Part shown: piece after piece, positions 7,783 through 13,514 of the stretch
Position numbering within the stretch: the first letter of the stretch is position 1
Layout of the letters: each line of letters begins with the position of its first letter
DNA from: Calditerrivibrio sp.
Lineage (GTDB): Bacteria > Chrysiogenota > Deferribacteres > Deferribacterales > Calditerrivibrionaceae
Length of the DNA: 13,514 bases
Reading direction: 5' to 3'
Assembly (NCBI GenBank): GCA_020217115.1
Contig: JAIWOA010000075.1
Location: 1 to 13,514, forward strand
The notes under the pieces: model-generated
Databases searched by the model: none
What the model saw: the letters and a program-made list of their open reading frames with translations, nothing else
What the model was told of the DNA's origin: nothing
Translations under genes and position numbers: made by a program

Positions 7783-7811
7783 ATTATAAATATAACTATA
7801 TTTCAAGTAAA
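7783..7811 (-). promoter_or_regulatory. Promoter for the zinc-ribbon/amino acid importer operon
   Basis: On the minus strand TTTACT (7811-7806) and a perfect TATAAT (7788-7783) are separated by 17 bases, in the 76-base gap after larB. Transcription would begin near 7776, leaving a leader of about 22 bases with the GGAG ribosome site before ATG 7754. It marks a likely boundary between the mgl-rng-rlmE-larB genes and the importer genes. No operator-like palindrome was seen around it. Read-through from larB remains possible because no terminator is visible. Confidence 0.6.
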
Positions 7812-7830
7812 ACTTTACAAAATAAGCAAA

Positions 7831-8577
7831 CTATGCTCTGTTTTTTACTTTTAAAATTCTGTATGCAGCTATAGCAGCACCAAAACCATTATCTATGTTA
7901 ACAACTGTTATACCATTTGAACAACTTGTAAGCATAGCAAATAGTGGAGTAAACCCACCCAAAGCAGTTCCATAACCTACTGAAACAGGTACAGCTATAA
8001 CAGGCTGATAAAACAGTCCACCCACAAGGGATGGTAGTGCACCCTCCATACCAGCAATTACTATCAATACATCAAAATCTTCAAGTTCACTTTTTATATT
8101 AAAAAATCTATGAACCCCAGCAACTCCTACATCTGGAAATATTTTACTTTCCGTTCCCAGTGTGTCAAGTACCACTGAAGCTTCATTTGCGATATAAAGA
8201 TCTGATGTCCCTGCTGTAACTATAGCAACCTTACCAGATATTTTTAACTCTTTTTTATTAAAACGTATTATACCTGCATTATAGAAGACTTCAAAATCGC
8301 TGTCATGAGCCAGAATCTGATCTATCTTCTTCTTATCAAGCTTGGTACATAAAAAGGTCAAATCTCTATCTTTGTAGATCTTTATTATCTCCAGAATCTG
8401 ATCTACAGATTTATCTTTACCAAAAACAACCTCATCAAACCCAAGCCTATCTCTCCTGCAAAGGTCTATATCAGCCAGAGAACTTTTACTATGCAATATC
8501 ATCTCCAAACAGCGGTCACGATCAATAGAACCTTTAGAAAAACTGTCTAATATCTCTTGAATATCCCTTTTATTCAC
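7831..8577 (-). CDS. larB: Nickel-pincer cofactor biosynthesis protein LarB
   Basis: LarB carboxylates nicotinic acid adenine dinucleotide at C5 and cleaves its phosphoanhydride. The product, pyridinium-3,5-biscarboxylate mononucleotide, feeds LarE and LarC to make the nickel-pincer nucleotide of lactate racemase-type enzymes. Numbered from GTG 8577 (248 residues), the N-terminal region has RLGFDEVVFGKDKS (44-57), matching the family's R-x-G-x-x-EvvfG-x-K. The C-terminal PurE-like domain has VAIVTAGTSDLYIANEA (117-133), DVGVAGVHRF (149-158), VIAGMEGALPSLVGGL (173-188), VPVSVGYGTALGG (196-208) and VVNIDNGFGAA (225-235). Most homologues have PTSVGYG where this has PVSVGYG. The frame is open to 8631, but that start would overlap rlmE by 62 bases; GTG 8577 overlaps by eight (GTGAATAA), with AGAGG eight bases upstream. 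LarC, LarE and a LarA-type enzyme are not in the window. Confidence 0.93.
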   Translation of the reverse strand: MNKRDIQEILDSFSKGSIDRDRCLEMILHSKSSLADIDLCRRDRLGFDEVVFGKDKSVDQILEIIKIYKDRDLTFLCTKLDKKKIDQILAHDSDFEVFYNAGIIRFNKKELKISGKVAIVTAGTSDLYIANEASVVLDTLGTESKIFPDVGVAGVHRFFNIKSELEDFDVLIVIAGMEGALPSLVGGLFYQPVIAVPVSVGYGTALGGFTPLFAMLTSCSNGITVVNIDNGFGAAIAAYRILKVKNRA

Positions 8578-9160
8578 CCAAAAAACCTCTACATATGACA
8601 TATATTTCAAAGGAATTCTTCCTGGTGGCATCTGGTCTAAATATTTTTAAATCTTTAAATATCAACTTTAAATCAGACACCAATTTTTCCCTATCCTCCC
8701 CATCAAATAGCTTGAATATTAAAACCCCATCCTTCTTCAAAACTTTTTTTGTAAAATCCACTACTATTTTTATCAGGTTCATACTGTTTTGATGATCCAC
8801 AAACTTTTGACCTGTAGTATTTGGAGCGATGTCAGAGATAACTGCGTCAAATTTACTTTTTATCTCCAGAATCCTCTTCAAAGTATCATCTTCCCTTATA
8901 TCACCCATTATAAAATGGTAATTCTGGTTTGGTATAGGCTGAATATTTAGAATATCAACCCCAACAACGGTAGAATCTTTACTGAGCAGTTCGAGGGCAA
9001 CCTGACTCCATCCACCAGGGGCAGCACCAACATCAAGTAATGACCTTACCCCAGAAAATAGGCTATATTTATCTACAAGCTCCTTCAATTTGTAAGCAGC
9101 CCTTGATCTGTACCCTTCCTGTTTTGCTTTTTTATAAAATGAATCTTTTCTAATATACAT
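8570..9160 (-). CDS. rlmE: 23S rRNA (uridine2552-2'-O)-methyltransferase RlmE
   Basis: RlmE (RrmJ/FtsJ) uses S-adenosylmethionine to methylate the 2'-hydroxyl of U2552 in the A loop of 23S rRNA, a late step of 50S assembly. The 196-residue length matches the family. All four catalytic residues of the K-D-K-E tetrad are present: Lys24 (RAAYKLKEL), Asp110 (VISDIAPNTTG), Lys150 (LIFKLFDGED) and Glu185 (RKNSFEIYV). The SAM-binding loop LLDVGAAPGGWSQVA lies at 41-55. The basic N-terminus (RKDSFYKKAKQEGYRSR) suits RNA binding. ATG 9160 overlaps the stop of the RNase G gene by one base (TGATG), and larB begins inside its last codons. Together with rng it makes a two-gene RNA-processing unit. Confidence 0.96.
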   Translation of the reverse strand: MYIRKDSFYKKAKQEGYRSRAAYKLKELVDKYSLFSGVRSLLDVGAAPGGWSQVALELLSKDSTVVGVDILNIQPIPNQNYHFIMGDIREDDTLKRILEIKSKFDAVISDIAPNTTGQKFVDHQNSMNLIKIVVDFTKKVLKKDGVLIFKLFDGEDREKLVSDLKLIFKDLKIFRPDATRKNSFEIYVICRGFLGE

Positions 9161-10680
9161 CAGATCTTCTCAAGGGGGATTACTTCATAATGTTCTATAT
9201 GGTATGTTGAATTTGGCTTTATCTCTATGCTCAATTTGAATATCATCTCGATATCATCTATATTGTCCTTTTCATTGTTTAAAATAATATCCACTACATC
9301 AGGGTGAGCCTCAACAAGTACCTTTTTACCAGAAAAAAATGGAGCTATCCTTTTTATCTCCCTTAAAATGTCATAGCATATAGTAATTTTCGATTTTACT
9401 ACACCTCTACCTTCACAGTATGGACAGGCCTCAGTAAGTATTTTGTTCAGACTATCTTGAACCCTTTTTCTCGTTATTTCAAAAAGACCAAGGGGGGAAA
9501 TATTCACCACAGAGGTCTTAGCTCTATCCTTTTTCATCTCCTGCACAAGTGTCTGCAAAACTTTCTCTTTATGGTCATCTTTCTCCATATCTATAAAATC
9601 TACAATGATAATACCACCCAGATTCCTTAATCGCATCTGCCAGACAATCTCTTTTGCTGCTTCAATATTGGTTTTTAAGATTGTCTCATCAAAGTTCCGT
9701 TTGCCAACATATTTACCAGTATTTACATCAATAACAGTCAATGCTTCAGTCTGATCTATTACAATATAACCACCAGATTTTAACCATACCCGCCTTTCAA
9801 GCAGACGACTTATTTCTATTTCAATATTATAATAATCAAAAATCGGCATATCATTTTCATAAAGCTCTATGGATATCTGATTATTTGATAGGTATTCCTT
9901 TACAAAGGATTTTATCCTCAAATAATCCGCTTTTCCATCAAGAACAATCTTTCTTACTTCGTCATTGGCAAGATCCCTAACTGTTCTGAATAGCAGATCC
10001 AGCTCATCATAGAGAAGTTTTGGAGCACCCGGCTCCTTTGATTTTATAGAGATCTTTTCCCAAGTCTTTAGTAGGTAGGCCAAATCAGCTTTTAGATCTT
10101 CTTCGCTGGAATTTTCACATACTGTCCTTGCAATTAGACCCATATTTTGTGGTTTTATATTGATAAGTATCTCTTTTAAACGATCCCTTTCAGCTTCATT
10201 CTCTATCTTGCGGGAAACGCCTATATGGTTGTATGAAGGCATAAGAACAAGATACCTACCAGGTATAGTAACATGGGTAGTTAGTCTGGCACCCTTCTGA
10301 CCAATCGGTTCCTTGGCTACCTGAACCATTATCTCTTGACCTTCCTGTAGAAGATCCTCTATTGGGACATAGATCTTATTGATATTACTATCTATATCAA
10401 CATCTTCGACATCTGCTATCCTATCTTCTAAAAGGGAAAAACTCTCAGAATCCTCTATGTAAAGATCCCCTACATGCAGGAAAGCAGCCCTATCATGTCC
10501 AATATCTATAAAAGCTGATTGCATCCCTGGAAGTACCTTTACAACTTTACCTTTATATATATTACCTGCAATACCCTTATTTTTAGCCCTCTCCAGAAAT
10601 ATCTCAGCAAGGCTATTATTTTCTAATACTGCCACCCTTGTTTCATTGACGGTGGAGTTAATTATAATCTCTTTTGCCAA
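9160..10680 (-). CDS. rng: Ribonuclease G (RNase E/G family)
   Basis: This single-strand-specific endoribonuclease acts in rRNA 5'-end maturation and mRNA decay. The protein has 506 residues, close to RNase G (about 490) and lacking the long scaffold tail of RNase E. The N-terminal S1 RNA-binding domain includes NIYKGKVVKVLPGMQSAFID (40-59), continuing into IGHDRAAFLHV. The DNase I-like catalytic region has VIDVNTGKYVGKRN (316-329) and GGIIIVDFIDM (355-365). Asp318 and Asp361 are the two magnesium ligands, 43 apart, as in E. coli RNase E (303/346). The zinc-link CPYCEGRG (Cys419, Cys422) used for dimerisation is present. The start codon is TTG 10680, with AAGAGG five bases upstream; MAKEIIIN then matches the usual family N-terminus. 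It lies 26 bases after mglA and overlaps rlmE by one base. Confidence 0.96.
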   Translation of the reverse strand: MAKEIIINSTVNETRVAVLENNSLAEIFLERAKNKGIAGNIYKGKVVKVLPGMQSAFIDIGHDRAAFLHVGDLYIEDSESFSLLEDRIADVEDVDIDSNINKIYVPIEDLLQEGQEIMVQVAKEPIGQKGARLTTHVTIPGRYLVLMPSYNHIGVSRKIENEAERDRLKEILINIKPQNMGLIARTVCENSSEEDLKADLAYLLKTWEKISIKSKEPGAPKLLYDELDLLFRTVRDLANDEVRKIVLDGKADYLRIKSFVKEYLSNNQISIELYENDMPIFDYYNIEIEISRLLERRVWLKSGGYIVIDQTEALTVIDVNTGKYVGKRNFDETILKTNIEAAKEIVWQMRLRNLGGIIIVDFIDMEKDDHKEKVLQTLVQEMKKDRAKTSVVNISPLGLFEITRKRVQDSLNKILTEACPYCEGRGVVKSKITICYDILREIKRIAPFFSGKKVLVEAHPDVVDIILNNEKDNIDDIEMIFKLSIEIKPNSTYHIEHYEVIPLEKI

Positions 10681-10706
10681 CTTTCCCTCTTATGAAATTT
10701 GATATA

Positions 10707-11288
10707 TTAACCCTTCATTTTAACCATTACAGCCTTTGATATCGCTTTTAATGTCTCAAAAACACCTGTACCATTTAAAGCCACAGCTTCATAGGATTCC
10801 ACTTTTCTTTTATTCAAAGCATGTTCAAGCTCTTCAACAGGGACAATATCCTTTAAATCCCTTTTATTCCACTGCATTACAAGTGGTATCGTGTCATAGT
10901 CAAAACCCTGTTCCCTAAGATTATCAATGAGATTATCAAGGCTGTCAAGATTAGCATCCATTCTATCTACCTGAGAATCAGCAACAAATACAACACCATC
11001 AGCACCCTTTAATATAAGCTTTCTACTTGCATCATAAAAGATCTGACCAGGTACAGTGTAAAGATGAAGTCTTACCTTAAATCCCTTTATTTCACCTAAT
11101 TTCATAGGCATAAAGTCAAAAAATAGAGTTCTCTCAGTTTCTGTAGCCAGAGATATCATCTTCCCCTTTTGATCTTCTGCAGTCTTTTCATATATATATT
11201 GCAAATTAGTCGTTTTACCACATAACCCAGGTCCATAGTAAACTATTTTGAAGTTAATCTCTTTGGTGGCATAATTTATAAATGACAT
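10707..11288 (-). CDS. mglA: MglA, Ras-like polarity GTPase
   Basis: MglA is a small Ras-like GTPase that in Myxococcus xanthus sets the leading cell pole and drives gliding and type IV pilus motility; MglB is its GTPase-activating partner. The 193-residue protein is strikingly similar to the Myxococcus one as I recall it. The P-loop GPGLCGKTT lies at 19-27, the switch I region TETERTLFFDF at 49-59 includes Arg53, LYTVPGQIFYDASRKLILKG (76-95) includes Gln82, and the base-recognition motif is NKRD. TVPGQ instead of the canonical DxxGQ is the MglA hallmark. The frame is open to 11375, but ATG 11288 gives the conserved MSFINY N-terminus, has AGAGG seven bases upstream, and starts one base after the mglB stop. 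It is co-transcribed with mglB and followed by rng. Confidence 0.95.
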   Translation of the reverse strand: MSFINYATKEINFKIVYYGPGLCGKTTNLQYIYEKTAEDQKGKMISLATETERTLFFDFMPMKLGEIKGFKVRLHLYTVPGQIFYDASRKLILKGADGVVFVADSQVDRMDANLDSLDNLIDNLREQGFDYDTIPLVMQWNKRDLKDIVPVEELEHALNKRKVESYEAVALNGTGVFETLKAISKAVMVKMKG

Positions 11289-11289
11289 T

Positions 11290-11772
11290 TCAGGACCTCT
11301 TCTTAAACATATTTTCAATATCTTCATCGGTAATATCGCTAAAAATATTTTCCGATTGTGCATCAAGGGAATCAAAGGAATTTAAAAGCTCTAAAATATT
11401 TTTTACATATTTTTTCATTTTTAACCTTACCAAACCAAGGGAGGTAGTTTCATCAAATAATACAACTAATATCAACTTCCCATCAATAAGAGTTATGTTG
11501 AGATGCTCATTTTCCCCCTCATGGAAAAGAACCGAAAACTCTTTTTCCCCAAGTAATTTAGCTATACCATCTGTAGCAGCCACATTCCCTGCAACAAGAG
11601 CAGCAAGGGAAGTAGCATCAAACTCCTCAGACTCTCCAGCACTAGCAACCATTTGGCCAGTTTTATCTATTAAAAAAGTAGCTCTGGAGTTAGTCTCCAT
11701 CTTCAAATTTCCAACCTGATCATATAGCTTTTTTATTAACTCTTCATTGATCAACCAGGCATAATTTTGCAT
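11290..11772 (-). CDS. mglB: MglB, roadblock/LC7-domain GTPase-activating protein
   Basis: This is a homodimeric roadblock-domain protein that binds MglA and stimulates its GTP hydrolysis, at the lagging pole in Myxococcus. The 160 residues match the Myxococcus MglB length. Key stretches are ATFLIDKTGQMVASAG (31-46), ATSLAALVAGNVAATDGIAK (53-72), FHEGENEHLNIT and LILVVLFDETTSLGLVRLKM, the roadblock core. The C-terminal SDITDEDIENMFKKR corresponds to the MglB C-terminal segment that also contacts MglA. ATG 11772 has only a weak ribosome site, but no better in-frame start exists nearby. A promoter-like sequence lies 28-56 bases upstream, in the gap after recR. mglA begins one base after its stop, so GAP and GTPase are made together. 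Confidence 0.93.
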   Translation of the reverse strand: MQNYAWLINEELIKKLYDQVGNLKMETNSRATFLIDKTGQMVASAGESEEFDATSLAALVAGNVAATDGIAKLLGEKEFSVLFHEGENEHLNITLIDGKLILVVLFDETTSLGLVRLKMKKYVKNILELLNSFDSLDAQSENIFSDITDEDIENMFKKRS

Positions 11773-11799
11773 AGTATAGCACCAACCTTCTAAAGCTGG

Positions 11800-11828
11800 A
11801 ATATATCAAACCAACTTTAATAACTCAA
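11800..11828 (-). promoter_or_regulatory. Promoter for mglB-mglA-rng-rlmE-larB
   Basis: On the minus strand TTGAGT (11828-11823) and TATATT (11805-11800) are separated by exactly 17 bases, in the 56-base gap between the recR stop and mglB. Transcription would begin near 11793, about 20 bases before the mglB ATG. The -35 starts at the base just after the recR stop codon. The fit is good but not perfect (4/6 and 5/6), and read-through from recR is also possible. Confidence 0.5.
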
Positions 11829-12434
11829 TTACCCCATCTCTCTCCTATTTTCAAGAGATTTGAGTATCGTAATCTCATCAACGTATTCGAGATAACCCCC
11901 TATTGGAACGCCAGTAGCTATTCTGGTTACCTTTACACTATTGTATCTCTTAGAAATGAGTTTGTAAAGATAAATTGCTGTTGTGTCACCTTCCACATCA
12001 GGATTAGTTGCCAGGATTATCTCCTTTACCCCATCCTCTTCTATTCTTTTTAAAAGACTCCCAATTCGCAGATCATCTGGAGTTATCCCATCAAGTGGGG
12101 CAAGCCTTCCACCCAAAACATGGTAAAGACCCCCAAATTTCCCTGAGCTTTCAATAAGAAAAATATCCTTTGCTTCCTCTACCACACAAATAACCGTATT
12201 GTCTCTATTTTTGTCCAAACAGATCTCACATATATCTTCATCAGAGATCGACCCACATTTCAGACAAAACCTGGTGTCCCTTTTCAAATTGTATATTGAA
12301 GATGATAAATCCTCAACATCCTTCATAGACATCTTTAAAAGATGCATCGACAAACGTATAGCTGTCTTTTTCCCTATACCCGGGAGTCTTGATAGCTCTC
12401 TTACACATCTGTCAAAAGATTTCGAATATGACAT
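11829..12434 (-). CDS. recR: Recombination mediator RecR
   Basis: RecR works with RecO (and RecF) to load RecA on gapped DNA in recombinational repair. The length, 201 residues, is standard. Domains in order are: a helix-hairpin-helix with SRLPGIGKKTAIRL (15-28); a four-cysteine zinc finger RFCLKCG...DICEICL (Cys57, Cys60, Cys69, Cys72); a Toprim domain from about 81, with VVEEAKD (84-90) and NPDVEGDTT (144-152); and the closing Walker B-like segment ATGVPIGGYLEYVDE (173-187). The ATG at 12434 follows the ybaB stop by three bases and has a weak ribosome site, so translation is probably coupled to ybaB. The dnaX-ybaB-recR order is widely conserved in bacteria and supports all three calls. Confidence 0.97.
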   Translation of the reverse strand: MSYSKSFDRCVRELSRLPGIGKKTAIRLSMHLLKMSMKDVEDLSSSIYNLKRDTRFCLKCGSISDEDICEICLDKNRDNTVICVVEEAKDIFLIESSGKFGGLYHVLGGRLAPLDGITPDDLRIGSLLKRIEEDGVKEIILATNPDVEGDTTAIYLYKLISKRYNSVKVTRIATGVPIGGYLEYVDEITILKSLENRREMG

Positions 12435-12437
12435 TAA

Positions 12438-12752
12438 TTAAAACATTCCCGGGAAATTAAGGCCCAATCCACCGGTGAGCTTTGACATCCTTTCACTCAT
12501 AAGTGCCTGTGCCTTTTTAATACCTTCATTAACAGCGGCAACAATGAGATCCTGCAACATATCAACATCATCCGCATTTACAACATCCTTGTCTATATTT
12601 ATACCTATAAGCTCAGCTCTCCCATTGAATATAACCTTAACCATTCCACCACCTGAAGTAGCCTCTACAGTCTCCTTTGCCACCTCTGCCTGAACATCTT
12701 CCATCTTTTTTTGCATCACTTTTGCCTGTTTCATAATCTGCTGAATATTCAT
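12438..12752 (-). CDS. ybaB: YbaB/EbfC-family nucleoid-associated protein
   Basis: This small dimeric DNA-binding protein of the YbaB/EbfC family is associated with the nucleoid. Its exact role is unsettled, but it is almost always encoded between dnaX and recR, as here. The 104 residues show the usual layout. A charged N-terminal helix (IMKQAKVMQKKMEDVQAEVA) leads into TVEATSGGGMVKVIFNGRAE (28-47), the family's conserved core, then a C-terminal helix DLIVAAVNEGIKKAQALMSE, and a Gly-rich tail GGLGLNFPGMF. ATG 12752 has an excellent AGGAGG four bases upstream. It lies 24 bases after the dnaX stop. Confidence 0.96.
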   Translation of the reverse strand: MNIQQIMKQAKVMQKKMEDVQAEVAKETVEATSGGGMVKVIFNGRAELIGINIDKDVVNADDVDMLQDLIVAAVNEGIKKAQALMSERMSKLTGGLGLNFPGMF

Positions 12753-12776
12753 TTTTCCTCCTGATTATATATATTT

Positions 12777-13514
12777 TTAGTTTTTATCCACTTTTTCTAT
12801 CTCTCCATCAAATGCAGTTAATATTTTATTAACAACTGAATTACCTTTAGCAGTCTCCCTGAGCATCTCTTCCTGAAAAGATTTTATTTCAAATTCAGTC
12901 TTAATAAAGCTGCTATCCTGAGAGTTGTTGTCTATTGTAATAGAAAAACTCATCTCTTTTCCAAAATATTTATTAAGATGTTCCTTTAAAAATTGGTTAC
13001 GATCAGGCTTTAAAAGCATGTTATAGTAAAATTTGTCCTTTTCCTGAAAGGAAAGTACTATCTTATCACCAATCTCCTTAATTACTCCATAAGCAGCCTG
13101 GGCAGCAATCGAAGCATTTATAGGCTCTAAGTATTTTATAAAACCTTTCCATGTCTTTTGTTTATCAGTAAGACCTTCAGGAGCTTGTGCTTTTGAAGGG
13201 TTATAACTATTTGCCACGATACTGTCAGAAATGATAGAAACTTCCCTGCTTTCAACCCTACTATTAGAGGAAACAAGCTCTATTGGAATAATATTATCTA
13301 CATTTGCAGCTTTAAAAACACCAAACTCAAAAACATATTTCTCAATTGCCAGATACCTCATATCACTGAGAACTTTTTGAAATATCTGAAAAAAAACAAA
13401 TATCTTTTTTAATGTAAGAAATGGCTTAAGACGGTTGTAAAATTCTATCTCTTTAGATGTAAGGGTTTTATCAGAAAATCCACCTGTAAAAGCATGGAGG
13501 AGATTCCTTGTGTG
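12777..13514 (-). CDS. dnaX: DNA polymerase III gamma/tau subunit DnaX, partial (C-terminal 245 residues)
   Basis: DnaX is the clamp-loader ATPase of the replisome. Only its 3' part lies here; the reading frame is open to the right edge, so no start codon is visible. The first visible residues, HTRNLLHAFTGGFSD, and the following region to about codon 85 (YNRLKPFLTLKK, QIFQKVLSDMRYLAIEKYVF) resemble the helical oligomerisation domain III at the end of the gamma-type core. The rest (about 86-245) is a poorly conserved C-terminal region of tau type that ends in AFDGEIEKVDKN. The call rests on this domain III pattern and on the following ybaB-recR pair. The ATPase motifs and zinc finger lie outside the window. 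An A-AAA-AAG heptamer is in frame at 13410-13404 and is discussed as a finding. Confidence 0.85.
   Translation of the reverse strand, partial: HTRNLLHAFTGGFSDKTLTSKEIEFYNRLKPFLTLKKIFVFFQIFQKVLSDMRYLAIEKYVFEFGVFKAANVDNIIPIELVSSNSRVESREVSIISDSIVANSYNPSKAQAPEGLTDKQKTWKGFIKYLEPINASIAAQAAYGVIKEIGDKIVLSFQEKDKFYYNMLLKPDRNQFLKEHLNKYFGKEMSFSITIDNNSQDSSFIKTEFEIKSFQEEMLRETAKGNSVVNKILTAFDGEIEKVDKN

Noticed and set aside
8578..8631. A longer start for larB inside rlmE (18 extra residues)
   Set aside because: The extra sequence would overlap rlmE by 62 bases and has no LarB counterpart. GTG 8577 has a suitable ribosome site and family-like length.
11289..11375. A longer start for mglA inside mglB (29 extra residues)
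   Set aside because: The extra residues have no counterpart in MglA. ATG 11288 has a good ribosome site and gives the conserved MSFINY start.
11282..11719. A 145-codon plus-strand frame opposite mglB
   Set aside because: mglB on the minus strand is certain from its motifs. The antisense frame is rich in Ser/Phe/Thr, as expected for a mirror of an AT-rich gene.
1..13514. tRNA/rRNA genes, CRISPR arrays, insertion sequences, phage genes
   Set aside because: No cloverleaf-like segments, regular repeats, transposase motifs or inverted terminal repeats were seen by eye; almost all bases are assigned to minus-strand genes.

Overview
The window is one AT-rich stretch of bacterial chromosome in which every recognisable gene lies on the minus strand, so transcription runs from high to low coordinates. 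The gene mix suggests a Gram-negative anaerobe of the Deferribacteres type (Deferribacter/Calditerrivibrio-like). It combines Myxococcus-like MglA/MglB, RNase G, LarB, a ferredoxin/ASKHA-like protein and low GC. The taxon is an inference from gene content and not proven by any marker here. I see no tRNA, rRNA, CRISPR array, insertion sequence or clear rho-independent terminator.

Layout, in order of transcription. (1) 13514-11829: the 3' part of dnaX (its 5' part lies outside the window), then ybaB/ebfC and recR, the widespread replication/recombination-repair cluster. (2) 11772-7831: a promoter in the short recR-mglB gap leads into mglB (roadblock), mglA (Ras-like polarity GTPase), rng (RNase G), rlmE (23S rRNA 2'-O-methyltransferase) and larB (first enzyme of the nickel-pincer cofactor pathway). 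These genes abut or overlap and read as one transcript. (3) 7754-3356: a second good promoter precedes a 50-residue zinc-ribbon protein missed by length-filtered ORF calling. It is followed by a complete polar amino acid ABC importer (binding protein, permease, ATPase) and a 569-residue protein with an N-terminal 2Fe-2S ferredoxin domain. The remainder of that protein looks like a decayed RACo/DUF4445 (ASKHA) activator. (4) 3355-3004: the only real intergenic gap, about 350 bases. It holds a probable remnant of a chromate-transporter (ChrA) domain and a candidate promoter. (5) 3003-1: three tandem, overlapping EamA/DMT-family transporters, then the 5' part of lgt (prolipoprotein diacylglyceryl transferase), which runs off the left edge.

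The genes are mostly compact housekeeping and transport functions. The points most worth a second look are the ferredoxin/degenerate-ASKHA protein coupled to an amino acid importer, the mglBA pair embedded in an RNA-processing operon, the ChrA-like relic, and a repeated 8-base stop/start overlap (NTGNNTAR) used at four gene junctions. That overlap also helps fix the correct start codons.
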